DNA from: Nocardioides nitrophenolicus
Lineage (GTDB): Bacteria; Actinomycetota; Actinomycetes; Propionibacteriales; Nocardioidaceae
Reading direction: 5' to 3'
DNA: 64,000 nt
Assembly (NCBI RefSeq): GCF_016907515.1
Contig: NZ_JAFBBY010000001.1
Coordinates: 5,580,001 to 5,644,000 of the forward strand
The notes under the pieces are model-generated. The model was not told the origin of the DNA and did not search any database. It saw only the letters and a list, made by a program, of their open reading frames with translations. This document shows positions 38,851-47,223 of this stretch, one piece after another. Each line of letters begins with the position of its first letter. Positions within the stretch are counted from its first letter, which is position 1. A program made the translations under genes and the position numbers.

Positions 38851-40440
38851 ATGAGCCAGCGCAGTGACCGGTCCTGGTGGGGCTGGGGCACCGAGACGGC
38901 CCAGCTGAGCGCGGCGGAGGTCGCGACGCTGACCGACCGGGTCTCGGCGCTGCTCCCGCACCAGGACCTCACCGACCACGCACCGCCGGACCCACGCGGT
39001 CTCGACGTCCCCCGGCCCCGGCTGCGGCCGCCCGCCTCCCTCGCCCCGCTCTGCTCGGTCGACGTCGTCGACCGGCTCGGGCACGCCCGCGGCAAGGCGT
39101 TCCGCGACGTCGTCCGCAACCTCCACGGCGACCTCGCCCACGTGCCCGACCTCGTGGTCCGGCCGCGCGACGAGCGGGACGTGGTCGACGTCCTCGACTG
39201 GTGTACGTCGACCGCTACCCCCGTGGTGCCCTACGGCGGCGGCAGCTCGGTCGTCGGCGGGGTCGAGCCGCGCTTCGACGCACCCGCGGTCAGCCTCGAC
39301 CTGACCGCCCTGGACCGGGTGCTGGAGGTCGACGAGGTCAGCCGCGCCGCGCGGGTCCAGTCCGGCGTCCACGGCCCGGCGCTCGAGGACCAGCTGCGCC
39401 CCCACGGCCTGACCCTGCGGCACTTCCCGCAGTCCTTCGAGTTCTCCACCCTCGGCGGCTGGCTCGCCACCCGCGCCGGGGGCCACTTCGCCACCCTCGC
39501 CACCCACATCGACGACCTCACCGAGTCGCTCCGGGTGGTCTCTCCCGCCGGCACCGGCGAGTCCCGACGCCTGCCCGGGTCCGGCGCCGGGCCCTCGCCG
39601 GACCGGATGTTCCTCGGCTCCGAGGGCACTCTCGGCGTCATCACCGAGGCCTGGATGCGGCTCCAGCGGCGCCCGCGGTGGCAGCGCACCGCCACCGTCG
39701 GCTTCCGCGCCTACGACGCCGCGGTGGCCGCGACCCGGGCCGTGGCCCAGTCCGGGCTGCATCCCGCCAACTGTCGCCTGCTCGACCCGGCCGAGGCCCT
39801 CATCAACGCCGGCACGAGCGTCGGCGGTGGCCTGCTCATCCTCGCGTTCGAGTCGGCCGACCACCCGGTCGACGCCTGGCTGGAGCGCGCCCTGGAGCTG
39901 GTGGGCGACCACGGCGGCGAGGTCCTGGCGACCCGCGACCGCACCGATGCCCCCGGTCGGGACGACGCGGCGCAGGCCTGGCGCTCGGCGTTCCTCCGGA
40001 TGCCCTACCAGCGCGACGCCCTCGCGCGGCGCTCGATGGTCGTCGAGACCTTCGAGACGGCGTGCACCTGGGACGCGTTCCCGGCCTTCCACGCCGCGGT
40101 CACCGGCGCCGCCCAGCGTGCGATCGACGAGGTCTGTGACGGTCAGGGCGTCGTGACCTGCCGGTTCACCCACGTCTATCCCGACGGCCCGGCGCCGTAC
40201 TACGGCATCTACGCCGGCGGCCGCTGGGGCAGCACCGTGGCCCAGTGGGACGAGATCAAGGTCGCCGTCTCGACCGCGATCGCCGACCACGGCGGCACCA
40301 TCACCCATCACCACGCGGTCGGACGCGACCATCGCCCCTGGTACGACGCGCAGCGGCCCGAGCCCTTCGCCGCGGCGCTGCGGGCGGCCAAGGCAGCGCT
40401 CGACCCGGCCGGAATCCTCAACCCCGGGGTCCTGGTGTGA
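38851..40440 (+). CDS. FAD-binding oxidase, alkyl-DHAP-synthase-like
   Basis: A 529-residue flavoprotein of the PCMH-type FAD family. The FAD cradle is seen as VVPYGGGSSVVGGVEPRF (about 128-145), the second FAD strand region as GGWLATRAGGHFATLATHID and the GSEGTLGVITEAWM stretch at about 255-268; a C-terminal FAD-linked oxidase domain follows with HHAVGRDHRPWY near the end. The arrangement matches alkyldihydroxyacetonephosphate synthase-like oxidases; a true ether-lipid role is not shown, and actinobacterial relatives may oxidise other substrates. The ATG at 38851 has the ribosome site GGAG 7 nt upstream. Confidence 0.88.
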   Translation: MSQRSDRSWWGWGTETAQLSAAEVATLTDRVSALLPHQDLTDHAPPDPRGLDVPRPRLRPPASLAPLCSVDVVDRLGHARGKAFRDVVRNLHGDLAHVPDLVVRPRDERDVVDVLDWCTSTATPVVPYGGGSSVVGGVEPRFDAPAVSLDLTALDRVLEVDEVSRAARVQSGVHGPALEDQLRPHGLTLRHFPQSFEFSTLGGWLATRAGGHFATLATHIDDLTESLRVVSPAGTGESRRLPGSGAGPSPDRMFLGSEGTLGVITEAWMRLQRRPRWQRTATVGFRAYDAAVAATRAVAQSGLHPANCRLLDPAEALINAGTSVGGGLLILAFESADHPVDAWLERALELVGDHGGEVLATRDRTDAPGRDDAAQAWRSAFLRMPYQRDALARRSMVVETFETACTWDAFPAFHAAVTGAAQRAIDEVCDGQGVVTCRFTHVYPDGPAPYYGIYAGGRWGSTVAQWDEIKVAVSTAIADHGGTITHHHAVGRDHRPWYDAQRPEPFAAALRAAKAALDPAGILNPGVLV

Positions 40441-40446
40441 GCCCGG

Positions 40447-41286
40447 TCAGGCCGGCCCGACCCACTCCTCGCTGCGCGCCCAGAGCTCGCCGGCCAGCTC
40501 GTCGGTGACGACCTTCGACGGCGTCTTCTCACGCTCGGCGTCGTAGTAGCGGCCGGTGGCGTCGGCGACCTCGGGCGAGGTGCCGCAGTACAGCGAGGTC
40601 CGCGCGCCCTGCTCGGGCGACTTCATGAACAGCTTCATCGCCTGCCGCAGCCCGAACGGCACCTCGCGCCACACGTCGGACGCGATCGCCCCCGGATGCA
40701 GCGAGTACGTCGTCACGCCGGTCCCCGCCAGCCGCCGGCCGAGCTCGCGGGCGTGCAGCACGTTGGCCAGCTTCGAGACGCAGTACTCGTCGAACGCGGT
40801 ACGGGTGACCGACGGCCGGCGCACGGCCTCCCAGTCGATGCCGCGGGCCCGGTAGTGGCCGGCGCTCGCGACGTTGACGATCCGGCCGGGCCCGGTCTCG
40901 ACGATCCGGTCGCGGAGCAGCTCGGTGAGCAGGAACGGGCCCACGTGGTTGGTGCCGAAGGCCAGCTCGAAGCCGCTCTCGGTCATTCCCCGCTTGCCGG
41001 CCAGGCCCGCGTTGTTGACCAGGACGTCGAGCCGCTCCCCCGACGCGAGGAAGGTCCGCGCCGCGGCGCGCACCGACTCCAGGTCGCCGAGGTCGAGCGG
41101 CAGGAAGTCCAGGTCGTGGTTGCCGGTGGCGGCCGTCAGCTCGCGGATCGCGGCCCGGGTCCGCTCCTCCGAGCGACCCGCGATCACCACCCGCGCACCA
41201 CGCGCGGCCAGGCCCCGCACCGTCTCCTTGCCGATCCCGGTGTTGGCCCCGGTCACGAGGAAGGTCTTGCCGTCGAGGTCGCCCAT
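40447..41286 (-). CDS. SDR family oxidoreductase (retinol-dehydrogenase-like)
   Basis: A 279-residue SDR with TGANTGIG at residues 11-18, an Arg-rich NADP site (VVIAGRSEERTRAA), NNAGL near 92 and the catalytic Tyr-Cys-Val-Ser-Lys in DEYCVSKLANVLHA. It belongs to the retinol dehydrogenase / WWOX-like SDRs. ATG at 41286 is chosen because MGDLDGKTFLVTG is the usual start; upstream codons look non-coding. The 3' end faces the FAD oxidase gene with a 6-bp gap. Substrate unknown. Confidence 0.88.
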   Translation of the reverse strand: MGDLDGKTFLVTGANTGIGKETVRGLAARGARVVIAGRSEERTRAAIRELTAATGNHDLDFLPLDLGDLESVRAAARTFLASGERLDVLVNNAGLAGKRGMTESGFELAFGTNHVGPFLLTELLRDRIVETGPGRIVNVASAGHYRARGIDWEAVRRPSVTRTAFDEYCVSKLANVLHARELGRRLAGTGVTTYSLHPGAIASDVWREVPFGLRQAMKLFMKSPEQGARTSLYCGTSPEVADATGRYYDAEREKTPSKVVTDELAGELWARSEEWVGPA

Positions 41287-41407
41287 GGCGGCGATCCTCG
41301 CCGCCGACCGGCCAGGATGTCGTCCTCCCCGAGTCGCAATCGGGCGCCGCGCCGTGTGACTCATCTCACTCTGACGATGTGACGCAGGTCATGCGAGGGT
41401 GGATGGC

Positions 41408-41563
41408 ATGAGTCTCCTCGCCATCGTCGTCCTGCTGGCGCTCGTGCTGCTGTTCGTCCTCGCCGTCGCTGCGCTCTTCGGCGTGGTCCTGGTCGCCGGC
41501 CGGTCCGGGCGCAGGGCCCAGGCCGCCGAGGCCCGCGAGCACCGGGGTCAGTCGATCGCCTGA
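41408..41563 (+). CDS. Predicted single-pass membrane microprotein
   Basis: A 51-residue frame: a strongly hydrophobic stretch from residue 3 to 32 (LLAIVVLLALVLLFVLAVAA and more), then a basic/acidic tail (RSGRRAQAAEAREHRGQSIA). Hydrophobicity plus a positive-inside tail support a small membrane protein. It lies in the gap between divergent SDR and convergent MPI-family genes; its last 16 bp overlap the end of the latter. No ribosome site stands out, so translation is not certain. Confidence 0.5.
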   Translation: MSLLAIVVLLALVLLFVLAVAALFGVVLVAGRSGRRAQAAEAREHRGQSIA

Positions 41564-42348
41564 CCCAGGACCGCGCCCACGTGGGCGCGCACGTCGTCGG
41601 CGCCGGTGATCGTGACCCGCTCGTCGCTGACGCGGTGCCACAGCCAGGCGTCGAGGTCCGCCGCGGTCCCGGTGACCACCAGGTCGGCCGGAACCCCGGG
41701 AGCGGCGACGACGTGCTGGTCCGGCTCGTCGCTGCGCTCGACGCCCTCGGGCGTCGTTCCGGAGAAGGTGCCGAGCTGCACCCAGACCGAGGTCGCCGTG
41801 TCCGTGGCCCGGAACTCGGCGTACTGAGGGCGCGGGTCGAAGCGGCCCCAGGGCGGCAGCCCGCCGTACATCACGCCGAGGGCCTCGTCGATCCCGTCGG
41901 CCGCCAGGTCCGCGGGCAGCCCGGTGATGGCGCCGGCGGCGAGCTCGGCGTCGAGGCGGTGGATCAGCGCCTCGTGGGCCTGTCGCCGGTAGGTGAAGCC
42001 GACCCGCTGGTCGCCGGGCACCGACCACGACCACGCGGGCTCCGCGGGATCGGCCGCCCCCAGGACCGCCGCGAAGGCGTCGTGGGTGGCGCGGAAGGTC
42101 GCCAGGATCTCGGCGTAGGTCGCCGGGCGCTCGGGCTCGACGTACGCCTCCGGCGGCGCGGGCCGATGGCGGATCACATGGGTCCAGAAGTGCTGGACCT
42201 CGGTGAGATGCCAAGCAAGGTCGGCGACGTCCCAGTCGGGGCACGACGGCACCCGCGCATCGGGCGGGCAGCTTCCCAGCACCTCGGCGAAGCGCGCCGA
42301 CTCGACCCGCAGGTGGTGGAGGTAGGCGGCGGGAGCCAGGCGGGTCAC
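41548..42348 (-). CDS. Maleylpyruvate isomerase family mycothiol-dependent protein
   Basis: A 266-residue protein with the DinB-like N-terminal helical bundle (about residues 5-150) that carries the metal-ligand positions in DWDVADLAWHLTEVQHFWTH and RRQAHEALIHRLDAELAAGA, and a C-terminal SCP2-like domain (about 180-260, DLVVTGTAADLDAWLWHRVS). This TIGR03083-type layout is typical of actinobacterial mycothiol-dependent isomerases and S-transferases; the reaction is unknown. The GTG start overlaps the stop of the alcohol dehydrogenase gene, so the pair is one operon. Confidence 0.88.
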   Translation of the reverse strand: MTRLAPAAYLHHLRVESARFAEVLGSCPPDARVPSCPDWDVADLAWHLTEVQHFWTHVIRHRPAPPEAYVEPERPATYAEILATFRATHDAFAAVLGAADPAEPAWSWSVPGDQRVGFTYRRQAHEALIHRLDAELAAGAITGLPADLAADGIDEALGVMYGGLPPWGRFDPRPQYAEFRATDTATSVWVQLGTFSGTTPEGVERSDEPDQHVVAAPGVPADLVVTGTAADLDAWLWHRVSDERVTITGADDVRAHVGAVLGQAID

Positions 42349-43361
42349 GGCTGCAGCAGCACCTTGATCGCGCGCCGCTCGTCCATCGCGCGGTAGCCGT
42401 CGGGCGACTCCGCGAGCGGCAGGGTCAGGTCGAACACCTGGCCCGGGTCGATCCGGCGGTCGAGGACCATGGGCAGCAGCTCGGGCAGATAGCGGCGCAC
42501 CGGCGCCATCCCGCCGCGGACCCCGACGTTCTTGTCGAAGAGCCGGCGCGCGGAGAGCTCGACGCCGTGGGGCGCCCCGACGAAGCCGACGCCGCCACCG
42601 GGGCGGGTCACCTCGATCGCGGTGGTCATCGCGGCGTCGGTGCCGACGCACTCCAGGGCCGCGTCGACACCGACCCCGTCGGTCAGCTCGAGCACCTCCG
42701 CGACGGCCTCCTCGCCGCGGGCCGCGACGACGTGGGTGGCGCCGAACGACCGGGCCACGGCCTGGCGCGGCTCGTGGCGCGACATCGCGATGATCCGCTC
42801 GGCGCCCATGACCGAGGCGGCCAGGACGCCCGAGAGCCCGACCGCGCCGTCACCGACCACGACGACGGTGTGGCCGGGCCGCACACCGGCGGACACGGCG
42901 GCGTGCCAGCCCGTGGGCATCACGTCGGACAGCGCGAGGAGCGAGGGCACCAGGTCGGCGTCGGGGACGCCGCCCGTGCGGACCAGGCTGCCGTCGGCCT
43001 GGTTGACCCGGGCGTACTCGGCCTGGCCGCTGGCGGTGAACCCCAGGTTGGTGCAGACCGACTGGGCGCCGTTGCGGCAGTGGGCACAGGTGTTGTCGCA
43101 GTGACAGAAGGGCACGACCACGAAGTCGCCGACCCGGACGTCGCGCACCTCGGCGCCGACCTCCTCCACGACGCCGATGCACTCGTGGCCGATCGTGGCG
43201 CCCGGGCGGATCGGGTTCTCGCCGCGGTAGGGCCACAGGTCCGAGCCGCAGATGCAGCCCGCCGTGATCCGCACGATCGCGTCCGTGGGCTGGCGCAGAG
43301 TGGGGTCGGGAACCTCGTCGACGCGGATGTCACGGGTACCGTGGATGGTGGTCGCACGCAT
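42345..43361 (-). CDS. Zinc-dependent alcohol dehydrogenase (MDR family)
   Basis: A 338-residue medium-chain dehydrogenase. The catalytic zinc site is Cys38 in CICGSDLWPY and His59-Glu60 in GHECIGVVEEVG; the structural zinc loop is present as Cys88, Cys92, Cys95 and Cys103 (CDNTCAHCRNGAQSVC). The cofactor loop VVGDGAVGLSGVLAA (about 168-182) has the Gly-x-Gly-x-x-Gly form. It oxidises an alcohol or aldehyde adduct with NAD(P). The mycothiol-family partner downstream suggests a detoxification step for a thiol adduct, which is only inference. Confidence 0.9.
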   Translation of the reverse strand: MRATTIHGTRDIRVDEVPDPTLRQPTDAIVRITAGCICGSDLWPYRGENPIRPGATIGHECIGVVEEVGAEVRDVRVGDFVVVPFCHCDNTCAHCRNGAQSVCTNLGFTASGQAEYARVNQADGSLVRTGGVPDADLVPSLLALSDVMPTGWHAAVSAGVRPGHTVVVVGDGAVGLSGVLAASVMGAERIIAMSRHEPRQAVARSFGATHVVAARGEEAVAEVLELTDGVGVDAALECVGTDAAMTTAIEVTRPGGGVGFVGAPHGVELSARRLFDKNVGVRGGMAPVRRYLPELLPMVLDRRIDPGQVFDLTLPLAESPDGYRAMDERRAIKVLLQP

Positions 43362-43395
43362 GTGAGGATCCTTTCAGATCGCCGTGGCGTCTTGC

Positions 43396-43416
43396 GTTAT
43401 CTCATATGTGAGTTAC
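43396..43416. promoter_or_regulatory. Dyad between divergent dehydrogenase and XRE-MurA genes
   Basis: A 21-bp AT-rich near-palindrome, GTTATCTCATATGTGAGTTAC type, with CTCA / TGAG at its centre, lies 10 bp before the ATG of the HTH-MurA gene. XRE-type HTH proteins often bind such dyads on their own promoter, so autoregulation through the fused HTH is plausible. Confidence 0.4.
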
Positions 43417-43425
43417 CGTCGTCGC

Positions 43426-44967
43426 ATGAGCTTGGACCCGTCCCACGAGGACTACAAGGGCCGGATCGGCAACCTGATCCGCGACGCCCGCAAGCACCGG
43501 GGCCTCACCCAGGCCCAGCTCGCCGAGCGGCTCGCCACGAGCCAGAGCGCGATCAACCGCATCGAGAAGGGGCACCAGAACCTCTCCCTGGAGATGCTGG
43601 CCCGGATCGGCGCCGCCCTCGACTCCGAGATCGTGGCGCTGGGCGCCGGCCCGACCCACCTGCGGGTCAAGGGCCCGACCACGCTGTCGGGCAGCATCGA
43701 CGTCAAGACCTCGAAGAACGCCGGCGTCGCACTGCTGTGCGCGTCCCTGCTCAACCGAGGTCGGACGACGCTGCGCAAGGTCGCGCGGATCGAGGAGGTC
43801 AACCGGCTGCTCGAGGTGCTCGACAGCATCGGCGTGCAGACCCGGTGGATCAACGCCGACAACGACCTCGAGATCATTCCGCCCAAGGACCTCGACCTGA
43901 CCCGGATCGACGAGGAGGCCGCGCGGCGGACCCGCTCGGTCATCATGTTCCTCGGCCCGCTGCTCCACCGCACCGACACCTTCGAGCTGCCCTACGCCGG
44001 CGGCTGCAACCTCGGCACCCGCACCGTCGAGCCGCACATGTCGGCGCTGCGGCCCTTCGGCCTCGAGGTGAAGGCGACCGACGGCTGGTACCACGCCCAG
44101 CTCAACCGGGCCATCGTCCCCGGGCGCCCGATCGTGCTCACCGAGCGCGGCGACACGGTGACCGAGAACGCCCTCATGGCCGCCGCCCTCCACCCCGGCA
44201 CCACCGTCATCCGCAACGCCTCGTCGAACTACATGGTCCAGGACCTGTGCTTCTACCTCCAGGCGCTCGGCGTCGAGGTCGAGGGCATCGGCACCACCAC
44301 CCTCACCGTCACCGGGCGGGAGTCGATCGACGTCGACGTCGACTACTCCCCCAGCGAGGACCCGATCGAGGCCATGTCGCTGCTCGCCGCCGCGATCGTG
44401 ACCCGCTCCGAGATCACCGTGCGGCGCGCGCCGATCGAGTTCCTCGAGATCGAGCTCGCGGTGCTCGAGGAGATGGGCTTCCGCTACGACCTGTCCGAGG
44501 AGTACCTCGCGGCCAACGGCCGCACCCGCCTGGTCGACATCACCACCCACCCCTCGGACCTGGTCGCTCCCCGCGACAAGATCCACCCGATGCCCTTCCC
44601 CGGCCTCAACATCGACAACCTGCCGTTCTTCGCGGTGATCGCGGCGGTGGCCGACGGCACCACCTACCTCCACGACTGGGTCTACGACAACCGGGCGATC
44701 TACCTCACCGAGCTCAGCAAGCTCGGCGGACGGGTGACCCTCCTCGATCCGCACCGGGTGCAGATCGACGGCCCGACGTCGTGGACCGGCACCGAGCTGG
44801 TCTGCCCGCCGGCATTGCGGCCGGCGGTCGTCGTCCTGCTCGCCATGCTGGCCAGCAAGGGCACCTCCGTGCTGCGCAGCACCTACGTCATCCACCGCGG
44901 CTACGAGGACCTCGCCGAGCGGCTCAGCTCGCTCGGCGCGGACATCGAGACCTTCCGCGACATCTGA
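43426..44967 (+). CDS. XRE-type HTH fused to a MurA-like enolpyruvyl transferase
   Basis: A 513-residue two-part protein. Residues 14-70 form an XRE/Cro helix-turn-helix (IRDARKHRGLTQAQLAERLA, TSQSAINRIEKGHQNLSLEM). From about residue 80 to the end it is a full EPSP-synthase fold similar to UDP-N-acetylglucosamine 1-carboxyvinyltransferase: Lys97-Asn98 in SKNAGVALLC, and the fosfomycin-target Cys194 in YAGGCNLGTR are both kept, as is the FPGLNIDN loop near the position of MurA Asp305. Normal MurA has no DNA-binding domain. It could be a second, peptidoglycan-linked enzyme that also binds its own promoter. It overlaps the following phosphodiesterase gene by 1 nt. Confidence 0.88.
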   Translation: MSLDPSHEDYKGRIGNLIRDARKHRGLTQAQLAERLATSQSAINRIEKGHQNLSLEMLARIGAALDSEIVALGAGPTHLRVKGPTTLSGSIDVKTSKNAGVALLCASLLNRGRTTLRKVARIEEVNRLLEVLDSIGVQTRWINADNDLEIIPPKDLDLTRIDEEAARRTRSVIMFLGPLLHRTDTFELPYAGGCNLGTRTVEPHMSALRPFGLEVKATDGWYHAQLNRAIVPGRPIVLTERGDTVTENALMAAALHPGTTVIRNASSNYMVQDLCFYLQALGVEVEGIGTTTLTVTGRESIDVDVDYSPSEDPIEAMSLLAAAIVTRSEITVRRAPIEFLEIELAVLEEMGFRYDLSEEYLAANGRTRLVDITTHPSDLVAPRDKIHPMPFPGLNIDNLPFFAVIAAVADGTTYLHDWVYDNRAIYLTELSKLGGRVTLLDPHRVQIDGPTSWTGTELVCPPALRPAVVVLLAMLASKGTSVLRSTYVIHRGYEDLAERLSSLGADIETFRDI

Positions 44968-45755
44968 TGGGCTACCTCCCGCAGGGCAAGGTGCTGGCCT
45001 TCGCCCATCGCGGTGGCGCCTACCACCCCGAGATCGAGGGCCTGGAGAACACCCTCGCGGCGTTCCGGCACGCCGCCGAGCTGGGCTACGACTACCTCGA
45101 GACCGACGTCCACCTCACCGCGGACGGCGTGCTGCTCGCCTTCCACGACGAGGTGCTGGACCGGGTCACCGACCAGCGCGGCGCCGTCCGCGAGCTCACC
45201 CTGGCCGAGGTACGCCGGGCCAGGATCGGCGGGCGCGAGCAGGTCCCGACCCTGGTCGAGCTGCTCGACGCCTTCCCGAGCGCCCGCTTCAACATCGACC
45301 TCAAGGCCGACGGCGCGGTCGACGCGCTCGCCACCCTGGTCCGCGAGCGCGAGCTGTGGGACCGGCTGCTCGTCGCGTCCTTCTCGCGGTCCCGGATCCG
45401 CCGGTTCCGGGCACTCACCGACGGCCGGGTCCCGACCGCCGCCGACCCGTGGCAGATCGTGGTGTTCCGGCTCTCCCCCAGCGCCCGGCTGGCCCGGCTG
45501 CTGGCGGGCGACGGCTTCGCCGCCTTCCAGGTCCCCCACCGGCAGCGCGGGCTCACCGTGACCACCGCCGGGTTCGTCCGCCGGGCCCACGCCGCGGGCC
45601 ACCAGGTGCACGTGTGGACCATCGACGACCCGGCCGAGATGACCACGCTGCTCGACCGTGGCGTCGACGGGCTCTTCACGGACCGCACTGATCTGCTCAA
45701 GGATGTCCTCCAGGGACGCGGCCAATGGTGGTCCGCGCAGGGAGGGACGACATGA
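44967..45755 (+). CDS. Glycerophosphodiester phosphodiesterase
   Basis: A 262-residue TIM-barrel phosphodiesterase. The GDPD signature is complete: AFAHRGGAYHPEIEGLENTL (catalytic His-Arg), YLETDVHLTADGVLLAFHDE (metal-binding Glu-x-Asp and second catalytic His), FNIDLKADG with the third metal ligand and VHVWTIDDPAEM near the end. It hydrolyses glycerophosphodiesters to glycerol-3-phosphate and an alcohol. There is no signal peptide, so it acts in the cytosol. TGATG overlap with the HTH-MurA gene and ATGA overlap with the MFS gene make a three-gene operon. Confidence 0.93.
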   Translation: MGYLPQGKVLAFAHRGGAYHPEIEGLENTLAAFRHAAELGYDYLETDVHLTADGVLLAFHDEVLDRVTDQRGAVRELTLAEVRRARIGGREQVPTLVELLDAFPSARFNIDLKADGAVDALATLVRERELWDRLLVASFSRSRIRRFRALTDGRVPTAADPWQIVVFRLSPSARLARLLAGDGFAAFQVPHRQRGLTVTTAGFVRRAHAAGHQVHVWTIDDPAEMTTLLDRGVDGLFTDRTDLLKDVLQGRGQWWSAQGGTT

Positions 45756-47095
45756 GCATCGCGGACCTGGGGCCGCTCAACCGGGCGCGCGAGCAGCGCG
45801 CCTGGTACTTCACCGACTGGGCCGCCTCGGCGTTCCAGACCACGGTCGCGGGCGTGCTCTTCGCGCCCTACCTGATCTCGGTGGCGGAGAATGCCGTCGG
45901 TGAGCACGGCCGGCTGCACGTGCTGGGGCTCTCCATCGCGCCGGGGGCCCTGCCGTCGTACGTCATCACGCTCTCGACGGTGCTCAGCGTCTTCTTCTAC
46001 CCGGTGATCGGCGCCTACGCCGACCGGATCGCGCGCAAGCCCGACCTCCTGGTGGCGTTCTCGTGGCTCGGCGCGGCCGCGGCCGGCGGGCTGTTCTTCA
46101 TGAGCGGCGAGAACTGGCTCTACGGCAGCATCGCCTTCATCGTGGCCAACCTCGCCGGAGGCGCCGCGATCGTGGTCAGCGACTCGATCCTGCCGGTGAT
46201 CTCGACCGAGAGCGAGCGCGACCGCGTGTCGTCGACCGGCTGGGCCTACGGGTACGCCGGGGGCGGGCTGCTGCTCGCCGTCAACTTCCTGATGGTCAGC
46301 TTCCACGACGCGATCGGCCTCGACAAGGAGATGGCCGTCCGGCTCTCGCTGCTCTCCGCGGCCGTGTGGTGGGCGGCCTTCATGGTCATCCCGTGGCGCG
46401 GCATCCGGCGCCACGAGCCGGTCGCCGTGGAGGAGGTCGAGGGCGGCGCCCTGGCCCGGTCGTTCGGGCAGCTCTGGGCCACGCTGAAGGACCTGCGCAA
46501 CTACCCCGTCGCGCTCACCTTCCTGGCGGCGTACCTGTTCTTCAACGACGGCATCCAGACCGTCATCAACTCGGCGTCGACCTTCGGCACCAAGGAGCTC
46601 GGCTTCGGCGACGGCTTCGTCCTCGGCACCTACCTGCTGGTCCAGCTCGTCGGCATCGGCGGCGCCCTGCTGTTCGCCCGCGTCGCCGGGCGCCACGGCG
46701 CCAAGAAGGTCATCCTCGCGGGCCTGGTCGGCTGGATGGCGATCGTCACGGTGGCGCTCGTCGTCCCCGAGAAGCAGATGGTGTCCTTCCTGCTGCTCGG
46801 CGTGGCGATCGGCATCGTGCTGGGCGGCACCCAGGCGCTCGCGCGGTCGTACTTCTCGCTGTTCATCCCGCGCGGCAAGGAGGCGGAGTACTTCAGCCTC
46901 TACCACGCCATGGACCGCGGCACGTCCTGGTTCGGCACGCTCACGTTCGGGCTGGTCTACCAGCTCACCGACTCCTACCGGCCCGCGATCTTCGCCCTCA
47001 TCGCGTTCTTCGTCATCGGCGGGCTGCTGCTGCTCCGGGTCGACACGGAGCGGGGCATCCGCGAGGCCGGCAACGCCCGGCCAGCCGTGGTCTGA
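45752..47095 (+). CDS. MFS transporter (UMF1/Atg22-like)
   Basis: A 447-residue membrane protein with about 12 hydrophobic segments. The start RAWYFTDWAASAFQTTVAGV and the following pattern are typical of the unknown-major-facilitator (UMF1, YxiO/Atg22-like) group, which includes efflux pumps for amino acids or other small molecules. A charged loop (EPVAVEEVEGGALARSFGQL) separates the halves near residue 235. The ATG at 45752 has GGAGGGA upstream and overlaps the phosphodiesterase stop. It may move a breakdown product of that enzyme; substrate unknown. Confidence 0.88.
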   Translation: MSIADLGPLNRAREQRAWYFTDWAASAFQTTVAGVLFAPYLISVAENAVGEHGRLHVLGLSIAPGALPSYVITLSTVLSVFFYPVIGAYADRIARKPDLLVAFSWLGAAAAGGLFFMSGENWLYGSIAFIVANLAGGAAIVVSDSILPVISTESERDRVSSTGWAYGYAGGGLLLAVNFLMVSFHDAIGLDKEMAVRLSLLSAAVWWAAFMVIPWRGIRRHEPVAVEEVEGGALARSFGQLWATLKDLRNYPVALTFLAAYLFFNDGIQTVINSASTFGTKELGFGDGFVLGTYLLVQLVGIGGALLFARVAGRHGAKKVILAGLVGWMAIVTVALVVPEKQMVSFLLLGVAIGIVLGGTQALARSYFSLFIPRGKEAEYFSLYHAMDRGTSWFGTLTFGLVYQLTDSYRPAIFALIAFFVIGGLLLLRVDTERGIREAGNARPAVV

Positions 47096-47163
47096 GCGCG
47101 GATCCGGGGCGGCGGGGTCCCGACTGGTCTGGACCGGGGTCCCGTCCTGGGCGGATCCGGGTT

Positions 47164-47189
47164 GGAACCTTTTCGGCCTGGGTAGCGTT
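47164..47189 (+). promoter_or_regulatory. SigR/SigH-type promoter of rbpA
   Basis: GGAAC (47164-47168) and GTT (47187-47189) are separated by exactly 18 bp, 35 bp before the rbpA start. GGAAY-N18/19-GTT is the promoter consensus of the disulfide-stress sigma factor SigR in Streptomyces (SigH in mycobacteria), and rbpA is a known SigR regulon member. This supports induction by thiol or disulfide stress. Confidence 0.7.
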
Positions 47190-47223
47190 GAGTGGATAGA
47201 CGAAACATGGGAGGTGAAGTCTG

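Noticed and set aside
38569..40332. 587-codon open frame antisense to the FAD oxidase
   Set aside because: Same artefact; the plus strand shows the FAD-binding signatures and proper start.
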